DNA from: Patescibacteria group bacterium
GTDB taxonomy: Bacteria > Patescibacteriota > Minisyncoccia > Phycocordibacterales > BOKC01
Direction of reading: 5' to 3'
NCBI GenBank assembly: GCA_016860785.1
Contig: BOKC01000006.1
Span: 1-37,879, forward strand
Length of the DNA stretch: 37,879 nt
Shown here: piece after piece, positions 31,460 to 37,879 of the stretch
Position numbering within the stretch: the stretch's first letter is position 1
Layout of the letters: every line of letters begins with the position of its first letter
Notes under the pieces: generated by a model
Seen by the model: the letters and a program-made list of their open reading frames with translations, nothing else
Databases searched by the model: none
Told to the model about the DNA's origin: nothing
Made by a program: the position numbers and the translations under genes

Positions 31460-32507
31460 TTTGTTTTTTAAGATGGTTACTTGGAATTGCCAATCCGATC
31501 GCAGTTGCGTATTGTAATGATTCTTCAAAATTTAATTCTGGAACCTGTTCTTCGGGAGACAGACAGTTTGTCCAAACATTTGCCAGTTCAATTTCTATAG
31601 GCGAAACTGCTGATATTTTTCTTAAAATTTCTTCATCAACATTTTCACCAAAGACAAATGCTTTTTTTATTTTTTGATTGTTTCTGTCTGTTGATTGCCA
31701 ATATGAAAGTAGCTTTTCCATCTCTTCCTTAACGGGTTCTGTTTTTTCTTTCGAGCCGTATATTTTTATTTCTTCACCGATGTATTTTATTGGCATTGCA
31801 TCGCTATCTTGGGTTCCTGACAGTTTTTCTTGTTTGCCACTTTCTTTAGAGAAGGTGATGACTTCAATGCTTGATGCATACTGAACTGTTTGGTTTTCGG
31901 CAATATAAAGTCCGGTTTTATTTTTTCCTGCCTGAATCAGCATATATGGCCTCGCATCACTATTTTTTATTACGGCATTAGCTGTTGCTTGCGCTTCCGA
32001 TTCAAACGATAACGGAACTAATCCGCTCATTTTGAATATTTCTAAAAATTCATAGACAGTATTTTTGGGGAAGACTGAAACTACCACTTTTAAATTATTG
32101 TCGGTTTTTTCCAAAATTTTAAAATCAAAGACTGCTTCGTTAGCTGATATTGGCACATTTTCTTCTATTTTAAATCGGAGGGCACCCTCGACCTCACTTT
32201 CTTTCATTTTTGGCAAAACCGTCTTGAAAATAAATCCTTTTTCTTCAGGTAAGCTAGCTTTTATAAAGCGAAGATTATTTTTTCGTTTTAATTCTTCCAG
32301 AATACCCGTGATTGTTTTGGAGTTTTTAATTTCCCCTCCAATTATTGATTTTTCTGGCAGTTCTTGCTTACCAAATTTTTTTAAAACCAACTTCCTATTT
32401 TTATGGACAGAAAATTGAACAAAAAAAACGCAGCTATCGCTGATTGATAATCCGGCGATATTAGGATTTAGAAATTTTGGAGTAGGAAAAATATCAAAAA
32501 AACGCAT
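31452..32507 (-). CDS. pilM: Type IV pilus assembly protein PilM
   Basis: A 351-residue actin-like ATPase fold protein. NIAGLSISDSCVFFVQF at the N-terminus corresponds to the first phosphate-binding strand pair, and EGALRFKIEENVPISANEAVFDF (about 105-127) is a typical PilM segment. It lies in the cytoplasm and binds PilN. The start at 32507 is preferred because TATAAT ends 7 bases upstream; an upstream start at 32546 has no promoter. It heads pilM-N-O-small protein. Confidence 0.85.
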   Translation of the reverse strand: MRFFDIFPTPKFLNPNIAGLSISDSCVFFVQFSVHKNRKLVLKKFGKQELPEKSIIGGEIKNSKTITGILEELKRKNNLRFIKASLPEEKGFIFKTVLPKMKESEVEGALRFKIEENVPISANEAVFDFKILEKTDNNLKVVVSVFPKNTVYEFLEIFKMSGLVPLSFESEAQATANAVIKNSDARPYMLIQAGKNKTGLYIAENQTVQYASSIEVITFSKESGKQEKLSGTQDSDAMPIKYIGEEIKIYGSKEKTEPVKEEMEKLLSYWQSTDRNNQKIKKAFVFGENVDEEILRKISAVSPIEIELANVWTNCLSPEEQVPELNFEESLQYATAIGLAIPSNHLKKQNG

Positions 32508-32514
32508 TGGTAAA

Positions 32515-32520
32515 ATTATA
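32515..32520 (-). promoter_or_regulatory. -10 box of pilM (TATAAT)
   Basis: On the minus strand a perfect TATAAT ends 7 bases before the pilM ATG, giving a leaderless message for the pilus operon. Confidence 0.55.
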
Positions 32521-32904
32521 CTATGTTTTTTGGTTTTTTTTATCAATAAAACTTTGTAAGATTATAGCCGCAGCTGATGCGTCAATCTTTTTGTGACGAC
32601 CCTGTTCTTGCGCAGCTTGCGCAGTCGTTAAAAATTCTGGCTCCAGATAAACCGGAACTTTTAATTCGTCCTCCAATTCTTTTTTGAAAGACAGAATATT
32701 TTTCATTATTGGATTCGGTTTGCCTTTGAAATCCAAGGATTGTCCCAGAACAATCCCGGTAATTTTTCGTTTTTGACAGATTTCTTTAATTTTAGACAGA
32801 GCTTCTTTGTTTTTTAAAACTGCTTCCGGGAAAGCTAAAACCGCGTCTTTGGAAGATAACGCTATGCCGACATTTTTTTGTCCGTAATCAATACCCAAAA
32901 GCAT
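32521..32904 (-). CDS. ruvX: Holliday junction resolvase-like protein RuvX/YqgF
   Basis: A 127-residue RNase H-fold protein. LLGIDYGQKNVGIALSS (about 2-18) holds the first catalytic Asp; VYLEPEFLTTAQA (about 85-97) has the Glu, and IDASAAAIILQSF (about 107-119) the last Asp. In bacteria it matures the 5' end of 16S rRNA. It is 13 bases upstream of the pilM start and on the same strand, but pilM has its own promoter. Confidence 0.92.
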   Translation of the reverse strand: MLLGIDYGQKNVGIALSSKDAVLAFPEAVLKNKEALSKIKEICQKRKITGIVLGQSLDFKGKPNPIMKNILSFKKELEDELKVPVYLEPEFLTTAQAAQEQGRHKKIDASAAAIILQSFIDKKNQKT

Positions 32905-32910
32905 TTCTGT

Positions 32911-32916
32911 ATTATA
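32911..32916 (-). promoter_or_regulatory. -10 box of ruvX (TATAAT)
   Basis: On the minus strand TATAAT-ACAGAA-ATG: a perfect -10 box ends 6 bases before the start codon, so the message should begin at the ATG. Confidence 0.6.
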
Positions 32917-32977
32917 GAACGTAAGATCATGCGAAGCTATTAAGGAATTACGCTAGATTTACGAGGGAAATTTTTTT

Positions 32978-32986
32978 TGGTAGTAT
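32978..32986 (+). promoter_or_regulatory. Extended -10 (TGgTAGTAT) of the DUF5652 gene
   Basis: TGG-TAGTAT ends 9 bases before the ATG at 32996. No ribosome binding site lies between. Confidence 0.5.
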
Positions 32987-32995
32987 TGCTCTCGT

Positions 32996-33238
32996 ATGGC
33001 TGATTTATTGGGTCCTGAATTTACGTCTTTTGTGGGAAATAATACCGCTTTATTTCTATTGATTTTGGTTTGGAGCCTACTTTGGAAGGGGATTGCCCTT
33101 TGGAAAGCGGCTCGCTTGTCTCACAAAAGGTGGTTCGTAATAATCCTTATCGTAAATACACTTGGGATTTTAGACATCATCTATATATTTTTTGTTGCCA
33201 ACAGGTATAAAGTTGAGACAAACGAGACCAACAATTAA
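32996..33238 (+). CDS. DUF5652-family small membrane protein
   Basis: An 80-residue protein with two hydrophobic helices (about 18-36 and 46-67). LVWSLLWKGIALWKAARL followed by KRWFVIILIVNTLGILDIIY is the DUF5652 signature, common in CPR genomes and of unknown function. It stands alone with its own leaderless-type promoter. Confidence 0.85.
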   Translation: MADLLGPEFTSFVGNNTALFLLILVWSLLWKGIALWKAARLSHKRWFVIILIVNTLGILDIIYIFFVANRYKVETNETNN

Positions 33239-33311
33239 CAACGTAATTGCCGATTGTTAATAAAGGTAAAAATCGCAAAGGGAGCTTAAAGTTCTGTTCA
33301 ACGAAATACAG

Positions 33312-33338
33312 GTTCTGTTTTGGTAAGGCAAACAGAAC
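33312..33338 (+). other. Perfect 9-bp hairpin upstream of tRNA-Ser
   Basis: GTTCTGTTT and AAACAGAAC flank a 9-base loop. A further GTTCTGTT copy at about 33291 could pair with the same right arm, so two alternative folds are possible. No U-run follows. It lies in the 135-base spacer between the DUF5652 gene and tRNA-Ser; otherwise nothing is seen there. Confidence 0.4.
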
Positions 33339-33373
33339 AAAACCGCAATGTTAAATTTAATCCGCCTTAGTTC

Positions 33374-33461
33374 GGAGGAGTCGGATAGTGGTTTATTCCA
33401 GCGGTCTTGAAAACCGCCATGTCGAAAGGCATCGTGGGTTCGAATCCCACCTCCTCCGCCA
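33374..33461 (+). tRNA. tRNA-Ser (UGA)
   Basis: An 88-base type II tRNA: acceptor GGAGGAG/CTCCTCC, anticodon loop CTTGAAA (anticodon TGA), long variable arm with GTCGAAAGGC, T arm GTGGG-TTCGAAT-CCCAC, discriminator G and encoded CCA. It reads UCA and related Ser codons. Confidence 0.96.
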
Positions 33462-33522
33462 AAATTCGGAATTCAAATTTCCGTCTAAAAGGTACTCCAG
33501 CTTTTAGAGATTGAGTTGAAAC

Positions 33523-34620
33523 CTAGATAGAATTTTCTTGTGTTTTTGTCCTTTCTATAAAGCGCTTTTCCCAGATTATTCCACAAGCAACGGCGACAAC
33601 TAAAACTACCGCATAGCTTAAAACTGCAGTTGCGAGATTAAATTGTTTGGGAATAAAATCAACCGCCAAAGTAAAATACCAAGACGACAAGGTGATAGCC
33701 CAAACAATCACGGTCGGCAATCTAATAGATGCAAACATTGGTGAATCTGGCCCACCCTCTTTTCTAAATGGAACAAAAACCAAAAATGGTCCATATATAA
33801 TCATTGAAACGGCATTGCCGAAAGCGGCGACGAATAGAGCAGCGGTTTGCATTATGAAAAGTCCGGAAGAAGCAAGCATTTCCGAGTACATCACATAAAA
33901 AGCCAGTTGACCGATAAGGATTAAACCAAAACCGACCCAAACAAGCTCCAGAATTCCGTTTAAAAGATGAAGCTCTTTGTCGTCTATGTCTAAATCTTTT
34001 AACATTCGGAAGAAAATAAATACAGCGGCGGTTGAACCACCAACGGCAAAAGCAAAGCCGAAAAATCTTATTGCTGCGATGATGTATTGGAATTCTGCCA
34101 AGAAAGCAACAGCCACGGGCAAGCTGGCAAAAGAAGAAACAAAAACCGTTATGGACAGAAAAGAAGCTAAAATACACCAAATACACCAAGCGCGGAGTAA
34201 AAATGCTTGTACAAACAGAAGATAAGAAGAAAATAGGCCGGCCGAAAGAGTTAATGCCACGAGAATTGTTAAAGCATTAGGACTGAAAATTTCCGGCATG
34301 AAGATGAGAAGCAGATAAGAAATAACAATAGACGCAAAATAAGTCATCCCCATTCTCTCAAGAGGGATTCCGAAGAATTTTGAAAATCGACTGTTGACGA
34401 CAACGTTGCAGTCAGAGCCAGTCGGGCAGATTAATTGTCTTTTGCTCTTTTTGGTAATAAATATGTTGGTGGCAACTCCAAAACCGCCCAAAGCAGCCGT
34501 GGCAATAAATGCATAAAAACCAACCGGTTTTGGCAAGAAGACGGTAAAAATAAAACCGCTCATACCGAGCAGAATCAAACCGAAATAAAGATAGTACAAA
34601 CTAGAAATTTTGATTTTCAT
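33523..34620 (-). CDS. VKOR-family membrane oxidoreductase with extra C-terminal membrane domain
   Basis: A 365-residue multi-pass protein. The VKOR half has the loop pair C65/C71 in ICPTGSDCNVVV, the RFSKFFGIPLERMGMTYF stretch and the active CxxC in WCIWC (about 147-150). VKOR reoxidises DsbA-like enzymes using quinone. After about residue 180 come four to five more hydrophobic helices with no thioredoxin motif, unlike VKOR-thioredoxin fusions. It is divergent from a shorter paralogue. The extra domain has no family I recognise. Confidence 0.8.
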   Translation of the reverse strand: MKIKISSLYYLYFGLILLGMSGFIFTVFLPKPVGFYAFIATAALGGFGVATNIFITKKSKRQLICPTGSDCNVVVNSRFSKFFGIPLERMGMTYFASIVISYLLLIFMPEIFSPNALTILVALTLSAGLFSSYLLFVQAFLLRAWCIWCILASFLSITVFVSSFASLPVAVAFLAEFQYIIAAIRFFGFAFAVGGSTAAVFIFFRMLKDLDIDDKELHLLNGILELVWVGFGLILIGQLAFYVMYSEMLASSGLFIMQTAALFVAAFGNAVSMIIYGPFLVFVPFRKEGGPDSPMFASIRLPTVIVWAITLSSWYFTLAVDFIPKQFNLATAVLSYAVVLVVAVACGIIWEKRFIERTKTQENSI

Positions 34621-34627
34621 AAGGACA

Positions 34628-34636
34628 ATGTTATCA
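34628..34636 (-). promoter_or_regulatory. Extended -10 (TGaTAACAT) of the longer VKOR gene
   Basis: On the minus strand TGA-TAACAT ends 7 bases before the ATG at 34620, the same arrangement as its divergent neighbour. Confidence 0.5.
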
Positions 34637-34687
34637 CGGAATTTTTACTCTACAAAAACTTTTCAACAAGAAAGTCGGGCAATTTTG

Positions 34688-34696
34688 TGATAAGAT
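34688..34696 (+). promoter_or_regulatory. Extended -10 (TGaTAAGAT) of the shorter VKOR gene
   Basis: TGA-TAAGAT ends 11 bases before the ATG at 34708. It decides that start over an in-frame upstream ATG at 34435, which would lie inside the opposite gene. Confidence 0.5.
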
Positions 34697-34707
34697 GTTT
34701 GCATAAT

Positions 34708-35175
34708 ATGGTCAATTTCTCTGTGATTACTCTAATAGGCCTCTTCGGACTCGTCGGGGTCTGGCTTTCTGATCATATAAGGAGAAAAAGAGTTTCTAAA
34801 GAAGATCTTGTTTGTCCGATTGGTTTTGACTGCCAGACGGTTGTGACGAGTAAATATTCCAAGTTTTTTGGAATTCCGGTTGAGAACTTGGGAATTTTAT
34901 ATTATTTGCTGGTTTCCATAAGTTATGCGGTTTTTCTTTTCTTTCCTAAACTACACCACGAATTTTTTTCCTTTGCGATTTTGTCCATTACTATTCTGGC
35001 TTTTTTGTTTTCAATCTATCTGACTTTTATTCAGCTAGTTGTTCTAGGGAGGTTGTGTTCTTTATGTTTGGCGTCAGCAGCTCTTTGCACACTGATTTTC
35101 ATTTTTGCTTGGACCTCTACAAATTTGGATATTATCGGTTTTTTGAATTCAGTGATTCAGATTTTACCTCTTTAA
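34708..35175 (+). CDS. VKOR-family disulfide-forming membrane protein (short)
   Basis: A 155-residue protein with four hydrophobic helices. The loop pair C36/C42 lies in VCPIGFDCQTVV, followed by KYSKFFGIPVENLGILYY and the active-site CxxC in RLCSLCLA (about 117-120), so all four VKOR cysteines are present. It would pass electrons from exported thiols to quinone. Strong similarity to the first half of the divergent gene (KFFGIP, CPxGxDC) suggests duplication. No DsbA is in the window. Confidence 0.85.
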   Translation: MVNFSVITLIGLFGLVGVWLSDHIRRKRVSKEDLVCPIGFDCQTVVTSKYSKFFGIPVENLGILYYLLVSISYAVFLFFPKLHHEFFSFAILSITILAFLFSIYLTFIQLVVLGRLCSLCLASAALCTLIFIFAWTSTNLDIIGFLNSVIQILPL

Positions 35176-35201
35176 AACTTTCTAATGTCGGGTTTTCTTT
35201 G

Positions 35202-35210
35202 TGATATATT
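35202..35210 (+). promoter_or_regulatory. Extended -10 (TGaTATATT)
   Basis: TGA-TATATT ends 9 bases before the ATG at 35220; no ribosome binding site is present. Confidence 0.5.
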
Positions 35211-35219
35211 ATAAAAAGT

Positions 35220-35681
35220 ATGGAAAGCAGAATAAATTGGCAGGGTCCAGAATTCGCCCATTGGCACAAAGGTGTTGAATGGTATTGGGCGATTGGCATT
35301 ATCGCTTTTGGAATTGTTCTGGCCTCTATTATTTTAGGAAACTATATTTTCGCTATTTTGATAATTGTCGCGGTTTTGGCGCTTGTGATTTTCTCCTTAC
35401 GTGGGCCAAGACTTGTTGATGTTGAGGTAAACAGTCGAGGAATTGTTTTAGACAAATATTTTTACCCCTTCGGGTCGCTTGAATCTTTTTGGATAGAAGG
35501 AGACTCGCTTCATCCAAAAATACTTTTCAAATCAAACAAGTTTTGGATGCCGTATATTCATTTGCCGATTACGGAAGAAATTAGTATTGAAGAAGTCAGA
35601 GATTTTTTGCTTCAGTATTTGGAAGAAGAAGAATTAAATGAACCATTTTTTCAGAAAATTCTTGAGTTTGTTGGATTTTAG
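35220..35681 (+). CDS. Conserved CPR membrane protein with PH-like soluble domain
   Basis: A 153-residue protein. After a Trp-rich N-terminus (WQGPEFAHWHKGVEWYW) come two hydrophobic helices (about 23-41 and 43-60), then a soluble part of about 90 residues with alternating strands (VDVEVNSRGIVLDKYFYPFG, then LESFWIEG) that resembles a bacterial PH domain. A final acidic helix follows. I recognise the pattern from CPR genomes but cannot name a function. Confidence 0.6.
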   Translation: MESRINWQGPEFAHWHKGVEWYWAIGIIAFGIVLASIILGNYIFAILIIVAVLALVIFSLRGPRLVDVEVNSRGIVLDKYFYPFGSLESFWIEGDSLHPKILFKSNKFWMPYIHLPITEEISIEEVRDFLLQYLEEEELNEPFFQKILEFVGF

Positions 35682-35694
35682 ACTTTTCTTTTTG

Positions 35695-35766
35695 TGCTCC
35701 CACCAGGAATCGAACCTGGATCGCAAGATCCGCAATCTTGCATTCTATCCATTAAACTATGGGAGC
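35695..35766 (-). tRNA. tRNA-Arg (GCG)
   Basis: A 72-base minus-strand cloverleaf: acceptor GCTCCCA/TGGGAGC, anticodon stem CAAGA/TCTTG, loop TTGCGGA with anticodon GCG, T arm CCAGG-TTCGATT-CCTGG, discriminator A. Most bacteria decode CGN with ACG modified to ICG; a genomic G34 is uncommon. Confidence 0.9.
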
Positions 35767-35807
35767 GTTTAAATTAATTTTAATTTCTATTTTGAATCAA
35801 TGCGCAA

Positions 35808-35879
35808 TGCGCGGTGAGGGATTTGAACCCCCGACCTTCTCGGTGTAAACGAGCTGCTCTACCACTGAGCTAACCGCGC
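35808..35879 (-). tRNA. tRNA-Val (UAC)
   Basis: A 72-base minus-strand cloverleaf: acceptor GCGCGGT/ACCGCGC, D arm AGCTC-AGTGGTA-GAGC, anticodon loop TTTACAC (anticodon TAC), T arm GGGGG-TTCAAAT-CCCTC with one G-T pair, discriminator A. It follows tRNA-Arg by about 40 bases, probably in one transcript. Confidence 0.94.
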
Positions 35880-35948
35880 TTATTTAACAATCCAAGCTTA
35901 CTTCAGAATGCGCTTTCATTCAAGAGAAAATCGTTGTAATTTATATGT

Positions 35949-36221
35949 ATGCAAGAAATAGAGGCAATTGTTTCTGGTAAGGTTCAAGGGGTCAGTTATC
36001 GTGATTTTGTGAAAAGAAAAGCCGACGGACTCTGGCTTTCTGGAGAGGTAGAAAATATTCCAGATTTCAAGGTCCGAGTTGTGGCCCAAGGTAGTGAAGA
36101 AAAACTTCAAAAATTTATTGAACATTTATGGAAGGGGCCTTTTGGTTCAAAAATTTCAAATGTTGAAATTTCTTGGCGAGAGGCGACGGTAAAACTTCAA
36201 GGATTTAAAATAAAATTTTAG
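35949..36221 (+). CDS. acyP: Acylphosphatase
   Basis: A 90-residue alpha/beta protein. GKVQGVSYRDFVKRKA (about 10-25) holds the phosphate loop with the catalytic Arg, and GEVENIPDFKVRVVAQG (about 32-48) supplies the catalytic Asn in the usual position. It hydrolyses acyl phosphates. A TGTAATTT box lies 6 bases upstream of the start. Confidence 0.88.
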   Translation: MQEIEAIVSGKVQGVSYRDFVKRKADGLWLSGEVENIPDFKVRVVAQGSEEKLQKFIEHLWKGPFGSKISNVEISWREATVKLQGFKIKF

Positions 36222-36273
36222 TAAAAACCGATGTGATCTTTAACTAGCCACTATACATATTAGCTTTTAATTA

Positions 36274-37029
36274 ATGACCGACGACAATTTAATCTTGGAA
36301 AAGATAAAAATTTTGTACGAAGACGAGAGTGTCTTGGTCATAAACAAACCGGCCGGCCTAATTGTTCATTCCGACGGGCGAAATATTGAGCCATCGGTTG
36401 CCGATTGGGTAATTAAAAAATTTCCGGCGCTTAAAGATGTCGGAGAGCCATGGCTTTCCCCGCAAGGGGAGACGATTCCAAGACCTGGGATTGTTCATCG
36501 ACTAGACAGAGAGACAAGCGGAGTTTTAATAATAGCCAAAAATCAGGATGTCCATGATTTTCTGAAAAAACAATTCCAAGACAGAAAAGTTGAGAAAGTT
36601 TATCGTGCTTTTGTCTACGGCCATCCCAAAGAAAAAAGCGGAGTGATTGAGTTGGAGATCGGTCGAACCAAAAAAATCCCAAGGCGCTGGACGGCACTTT
36701 CCGGAAAGAGTGGAAACTTGCGGGCGGCCATAACAGAATGGCGGTTTTTAGATGTTGGACTCGATCCAGAGTCCAGCGAAAAAATTTCTTTTTTGGAAGC
36801 TCGGCCGAAAACCGGTCGGACACATCAAATCCGTGTTCATTTCAAAGCTATAAATCATCCGGTTGTTTGTGACAAAATTTATGCTTCTAAAAAACCGTGC
36901 TTACTCGGCTTCCAGCGTCTGGCTCTTCACGCTTTTCAAATTCGTTTCCAATTGCCAAACGCTAAAACAATTGAAATAGAAGCGCCCCTGCCAGAAGATT
37001 TTGTGAATGCTTTGGAGGCCCTAAATTAG
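36274..37029 (+). CDS. RluA/RluD-family RNA pseudouridine synthase
   Basis: A 251-residue enzyme. The catalytic motif GIVHRLDRETSGVLIIAKN (about 72-90) contains the Asp nucleophile, and KTGRTHQIRVHFKAINHPVVCD (about 181-202) is the conserved second motif. There is no S4 domain. It isomerises uridines in rRNA or tRNA; the target among RluA-D relatives cannot be fixed. Placed between acylphosphatase and rplS. Confidence 0.9.
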   Translation: MTDDNLILEKIKILYEDESVLVINKPAGLIVHSDGRNIEPSVADWVIKKFPALKDVGEPWLSPQGETIPRPGIVHRLDRETSGVLIIAKNQDVHDFLKKQFQDRKVEKVYRAFVYGHPKEKSGVIELEIGRTKKIPRRWTALSGKSGNLRAAITEWRFLDVGLDPESSEKISFLEARPKTGRTHQIRVHFKAINHPVVCDKIYASKKPCLLGFQRLALHAFQIRFQLPNAKTIEIEAPLPEDFVNALEALN

Positions 37030-37076
37030 AGCAAAAACTCTACAATGAAATAAGGTGGGTAGAATCAACCCTTTTA

Positions 37077-37105
37077 TTGTCAATTTGCCGGCTTTGTGAT
37101 AAATT
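37077..37105 (+). promoter_or_regulatory. Promoter of rplS (TTGTCA-17-TAAATT, extended)
   Basis: TTGTCA (37077-37082), a 17-base spacer ending TGA, and TAAATT (37100-37105), 10 bases before the ATG at 37116. It overlaps a longer possible start at 37077 and argues against it. Confidence 0.7.
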
Positions 37106-37115
37106 ACTTGCTACT

Positions 37116-37613
37116 ATGAATCCGAAAAATTTGGTAATTTCTCCGGTCAAAATTGAGGAGAGAAAAAAAATTGATATAAGGTCCGGCGACACAGTTAAGG
37201 TCTTTCAGAAAATCAAGGAAAAAGACAAGTTCCGAACCCAAGTTTTTGAGGGGCTGGTTTTAGCGGTTAAGCACGGCAAGGAAGCTGGTGGGACTTTTAC
37301 CGTTCGTAAAGTGACAAGCGGTGTCGGAGTTGAAAGAATCTTTCCAATTTATTCGCCGATGATTGATAAAATTGAAATTGTGAGAAGGTCAAAAGTCCGT
37401 CGAGCCAAGCTTTACCACATCAGAGACAAGGCCTCTAAAGAAATCAGACGTCAGATGAGAAATATTAGAAATCTTCCAGAAGTAAGCATTTCAGATGAGT
37501 CACAATTAAATGAAATAGAACAAGTTGAGGAAGAAGTAACAGAGTCAGCAGAGCAAAAAGCGGAAGCGATTAAAAGTGCTGAAGTCTCTGAAACTAAAGA
37601 AGAAACCAAGTAG
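37116..37613 (+). CDS. rplS: 50S ribosomal protein L19 with acidic C-terminal extension
   Basis: A 165-residue protein. The core (about 1-115) has IRSGDTVKVFQKIKEKDK, RTQVFEGLVLAVKHG and RRSKVRRAKLYHIRDK, all typical of L19, which sits at the 30S-50S interface. The family usually ends near residue 115, but here about 45 extra residues follow, rich in Glu and Ser (EIEQVEEEVTESAEQKAEA), apparently disordered. The start at 37116 is set by promoter and family N-terminus. Confidence 0.93.
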   Translation: MNPKNLVISPVKIEERKKIDIRSGDTVKVFQKIKEKDKFRTQVFEGLVLAVKHGKEAGGTFTVRKVTSGVGVERIFPIYSPMIDKIEIVRRSKVRRAKLYHIRDKASKEIRRQMRNIRNLPEVSISDESQLNEIEQVEEEVTESAEQKAEAIKSAEVSETKEETK

Positions 37614-37626
37614 TCGGTTTTCTCCT

Positions 37627-37650
37627 TGAGCCAAGACACTTTTTGGCTCA
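37627..37650 (+). terminator. Hairpin after rplS (possible terminator)
   Basis: TGAGCCAA-gacacttt-TTGGCTCA is a perfect 8-bp stem 14 bases after the rplS stop. The T-run is poor (tactaattt), so termination may be weak and read-through into tRNA-Leu is possible. Confidence 0.5.
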
Positions 37651-37663
37651 TACTAATTTGTAT

Positions 37664-37749
37664 GCCCAGATGGTGGAATTGGTATACACAATAGGTTGAG
37701 GGCCTATGCTCGCAAGAGCGTGCGGGTTCAAATCCCGCTCTGGGCACCA
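37664..37749 (+). tRNA. tRNA-Leu (GAG)
   Basis: An 86-base type II tRNA: acceptor GCCCAGA/TCTGGGC, anticodon stem ATAGG/CCTAT, loop TTGAGGG with anticodon GAG, variable arm GCTCGCAAGAGC, T arm GCGGG-TTCAAAT-CCCGC, discriminator A and encoded CCA. Confidence 0.95.
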
Positions 37750-37785
37750 GAACAGAACTTAAAGGTTTTTTTGAAGCAGAAATGC

Positions 37786-37862
37786 GGGACGCGCGAAGCG
37801 CGTCCCAAGGATTCCCGCCGAATTCCCCCAACGAATTCAGAATTTTTGGCGCGCTTGCGCGC
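37786..37862. repeat. GC-rich palindromes at the right edge
   Basis: GGGACGCGC-gaa-GCGCGTCCC (37786-37806) is a perfect 9-bp stem, and GCGCGC-tt-GCGCGC lies at 37849-37862. They contrast sharply with the AT-rich surroundings and no convincing ORF is present after the tRNA. REP-like elements are inferred; the region continues past the window. Confidence 0.5.
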
Positions 37863-37879
37863 ACTGTTTTCTCGCCAAG

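Noticed and set aside
33764-34225. Alternative ORFs inside the longer VKOR gene
   Set aside because: They lie in other frames of a clear membrane-protein gene and have Cys/Arg-rich or random composition.
37451-37864. Minus-strand ORF across tRNA-Leu
   Set aside because: It reads through the tRNA complement, giving the well-known spurious AGFEPAR-type peptide, and overlaps rplS.

Overview
The window looks like a chromosomal segment of a Candidate Phyla Radiation (Patescibacteria) bacterium, most likely of the Parcubacteria/Paceibacteria group. I infer this from the AT-rich composition, compact convergent and overlapping genes, a four-helix-bundle (S23-type) gene, the PrgI/TraC-like/VirB4/T4SS-pilin cluster typical of these genomes, a PilMNO/PilB type IV pilus set, a DUF5652 protein, a Mur ligase with a shortened N-terminus, and almost no Shine-Dalgarno sequences. 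TGA is used as a stop (for example dnaA and dnaN), so the code is standard rather than the UGA-Gly code of Gracilibacteria. No finer taxonomy can be read by eye.

Layout. 1-384: element with telomere-like inverted ends carrying a four-helix-bundle gene. 386-7035: type IV secretion-like operon (PrgI, TraC-like, VirB4, small membrane protein, secreted Ig-like protein, pilin-like protein, anchored peptidoglycan-binding protein). 7053-9052 (minus): rpmH-rnpA-small membrane ORF, then yidC-jag. 9157-12377: dnaA, AT-rich origin-like region, dnaN, ruvC. 12378-12663: perfect DnaA box, hairpin, 28-codon acidic ORF and strong terminator. 12664-20549: tyrS, PBP1A, DUF721-like, yebC, ruvB, an unassigned structured RNA with a near-consensus promoter, pilB. 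20618-24223: tsaE, polA, holA-like. 24249-24670: HTH fragment, tRNA-Lys and a 41-bp tandem array that copies the tRNA 5' end. 24695-29139: doxX, SpoU methylase, mutM, two non-coding inverted-repeat elements around a zinc-ribbon gene, Mur ligase, ruvA. 29218-33238: tRNA-Trp, rpsT, tRNA-Arg, pilM-N-O-accessory operon, ruvX, DUF5652. 33374-37879: tRNA-Ser, two divergent VKOR-like genes, PH-like membrane protein, tRNA-Arg and tRNA-Val, acylphosphatase, RluA-type synthase, rplS, tRNA-Leu and GC-rich palindromes.

The genes combine the replication-start neighbourhood (rpmH-rnpA-yidC-jag / dnaA-dnaN), the RuvA/RuvB/RuvC Holliday-junction set spread over three loci, cell-wall synthesis, and two envelope machines (T4SS-like and type IV pilus) thought to serve DNA uptake and host attachment in these bacteria. 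A repeated feature is an extended -10 box ending only 6-12 bases before the ATG, pointing to widespread leaderless transcription. The most unusual non-coding items are the two TAGGGTTTAGGG-type elements (one supplies the stop codon of the Mur ligase), the cloverleaf-in-inverted-repeat element at 26629-26781, the RNA candidate at 18653-18816, and the tRNA-Lys repeat array.
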